A stretch of DNA of 6,568 nt from assembly GCA_015489295.1 (NCBI GenBank), contig WGAB01000343.1:1-6568 (forward strand). Reading direction: 5' to 3'. This DNA comes from Caldifarciminota bacterium. GTDB lineage: Bacteria > WOR-3 > Hydrothermia > WGAB01. A model generated the notes under the pieces. The model did no database searches. It worked only from the letters and a program-made list of their open reading frames with translations, and was not told the origin of the DNA. Shown one piece after another: positions 5,684-6,568 of this stretch. Every line of letters begins with the position of its first letter. Position 1 is the stretch's first letter. A program made the translations under genes and the position numbers.

Positions 5684-6226
5684 ATGAAACAACGGCATCA
5701 GACCCTGTTCCTTGCAGCCTTTTTGACCGTGATTGCGGTGGTGACCGTTCTCCAGCGGCCGGTACAGGCCCGGGAGTTCAAGCGGCCCAAGGCACCGGAC
5801 TTTACCCTGGTGAGCATCCACGGCGATACCGTGCGGCTGTCGGATTTCCGGGGTCGGGTGGTGATCCTGGACTTCTGGGCCACCTGGTGCCCGCCGTGCC
5901 GCGCCGAGATCCCGTCCTTTGTGGAACTCTACAAAACCTACCGCGACAGCGGCCTGGTGGTGCTCGGGGTGGCTCTGGATAAACCCGAGAAGGTGCGCCA
6001 GTTTTACGAGGATTTCCACATGAATTACCCGGTGGTCATCGGCAATCGCAGCCTGGCCGCCCGCTACGGAGGCATCGCCGGCATTCCCACCACCTTTGTG
6101 CTGGACAAGGAAGGGCGCATTTTCCGGAAATACGTGGGGTACCGGCCCAAAGAGGTGTTCCTGAACGATATCCACCGGCTGCTGGCCGAGACTGCGCCCC
6201 AGGAGAAGTCCTCGGCCACCCAGTAA
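5684..6226 (+). CDS. TlpA/ResA-like extracytoplasmic thiol-disulfide oxidoreductase
   Basis: 180 residues. Residues 1-29 are a signal peptide or uncleaved anchor (basic start, hydrophobic 8-23, VQA at 27-29). The rest is one AhpC/TSA-Redoxin type thioredoxin fold: PDFTL (38-42), VRLSDFRGRVVILDFWATWCPPC (50-72) with redox pair Cys69/Cys72, and GIPTTFVLD with cis-proline Pro135. These are the only two cysteines. Members of this family usually reduce disulfides outside the cytoplasm, for example in cytochrome c maturation (ResA, CcmG) or other envelope proteins. No cytochrome gene is in view. The neighbour upstream encodes a PBP4-type lipoprotein with four spare cysteines, a possible client (inference). 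The reductive direction is typical of the TlpA group but cannot be read from the motif alone. The final TAA is followed after 3 nt by the dxr start. Confidence 0.92.
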   Translation: MKQRHQTLFLAAFLTVIAVVTVLQRPVQAREFKRPKAPDFTLVSIHGDTVRLSDFRGRVVILDFWATWCPPCRAEIPSFVELYKTYRDSGLVVLGVALDKPEKVRQFYEDFHMNYPVVIGNRSLAARYGGIAGIPTTFVLDKEGRIFRKYVGYRPKEVFLNDIHRLLAETAPQEKSSATQ

Positions 6227-6229
6227 GCC

Positions 6230-6568
6230 GTGCGGCGGAACCTCGTTCTCCTCGGCGCCACCGGGTCCATCGGAACCAGCACCCTGGATATTCTGCGTCG
6301 GTATCCGGATCGGTTCCGCCTGGTGGCCTTCTCCTTTCACCGGAACCAGTCCCGCGCTCTGGAAATTGCCCGGGAGTTTCGGCCCGACTTCGTGGTGCAA
6401 ACCGGCGAGGGCGGAACCCCGGATCCCTGGAACGCCCTCGGCATCCGGTATCTTTCGGGGGTGGACGGCCTGAAGGAGGTGGCCAGCCTGCCGGAGGCCG
6501 ATACCGTGCTCGTGGCCACCGCCGGCACCCTGGGCGTGCATCCCACCCTGGCGGCGCTGAAGGCCGGC
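6230..6568 (+). CDS. dxr: 1-deoxy-D-xylulose 5-phosphate reductoisomerase, N-terminal part (runs off right edge)
   Basis: The open frame gives 113 residues to the window end. It begins MRRNLVLLGATGSIGTSTLDILRR-like (first codon GTG), the NADPH-binding GxTGxxG of Dxr. Ala stands in place of the usual Ser in 'GSTGSIG', which the motif allows. Near the end TAGTLGVHPTLAALKAG (97-113) matches the Dxr block 'GaaGLxPTLaAixaG'. The length between blocks also fits. Dxr converts 1-deoxy-D-xylulose 5-phosphate to 2-C-methyl-D-erythritol 4-phosphate in the cytoplasm, the committed step of the MEP isoprenoid pathway, which supplies undecaprenyl phosphate for the cell wall. The substrate and metal-binding residues lie beyond the window. 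GTG starts 3 nt after the previous stop and lacks its own strong Shine-Dalgarno, so translation is probably coupled to the thioredoxin gene. Confidence 0.92.
   Translation, partial: MRRNLVLLGATGSIGTSTLDILRRYPDRFRLVAFSFHRNQSRALEIAREFRPDFVVQTGEGGTPDPWNALGIRYLSGVDGLKEVASLPEADTVLVATAGTLGVHPTLAALKAG

Noticed and set aside
5489..6541. Minus-strand open frame of 350 codons across the thioredoxin and dxr genes
   Set aside because: It lies opposite three well-supported plus-strand genes and has a low-complexity translation. Stop-free antisense frames are common at this G+C content.

Overview
This window comes from a high-G+C (about two-thirds G+C by eye), gene-dense bacterial genome. The bacterial assignment rests on classical signal peptides, a lipobox, Shine-Dalgarno sites, a peptidase S13 penicillin-binding protein and the MEP-pathway enzyme Dxr. 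Proteins are rich in Leu, Pro, Arg and Gly and poor in Lys. The gene order is not one I recognise from a well-studied phylum. An uncultivated, probably diderm lineage is plausible, but this is a guess.

Layout. Positions 1-881 carry two minus-strand genes in tight series. The first is a short secreted coiled-coil protein (881-444), somewhat Spy/CpxP-like. The second is a secreted protein of unknown function cut off by the left edge (433-1). Positions 882-1190 are a divergent intergenic region of 309 bases. It holds a good minus-strand sigma-70-type promoter (-35 TTGACT, 17-bp spacer, -10 CATAGT). About 22 nt after the predicted transcript start there is a ribosome site and an ATG opening a small frame of 50 codons. 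That frame contains an in-frame UGA and ends directly against the Shine-Dalgarno of the coiled-coil gene.

Positions 1191-6568 carry five plus-strand genes that look like one or two transcription units. They are an N-acetylmuramoyl-L-alanine amidase (1191-2909), a TldD/PmbA-family protein of the TldE type without the metal motif (2938-4278), a lipoprotein D-Ala-D-Ala carboxypeptidase/endopeptidase of the PBP4 (S13) family (4262-5632, overlapping the previous gene by 17 nt), a membrane-anchored or secreted TlpA/ResA-like thiol-disulfide protein (5684-6226), and the 5' part of dxr (6230 to beyond the right edge).

Together the plus-strand genes form a cell-envelope group. The amidase and PBP4 trim peptidoglycan stem peptides. 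The thioredoxin could serve extracytoplasmic cysteines, and PBP4 has four cysteines besides its lipid anchor. Dxr feeds isoprenoid (undecaprenyl phosphate) synthesis.

The most unusual points are three. The amidase seems to carry a second, catalytically dead amidase-like domain at its C-terminus. That same amidase has no visible signal peptide. The small leader frame of the minus operon has an in-frame UGA followed by a hairpin. I see no mobile elements, CRISPR arrays, tRNA or rRNA.
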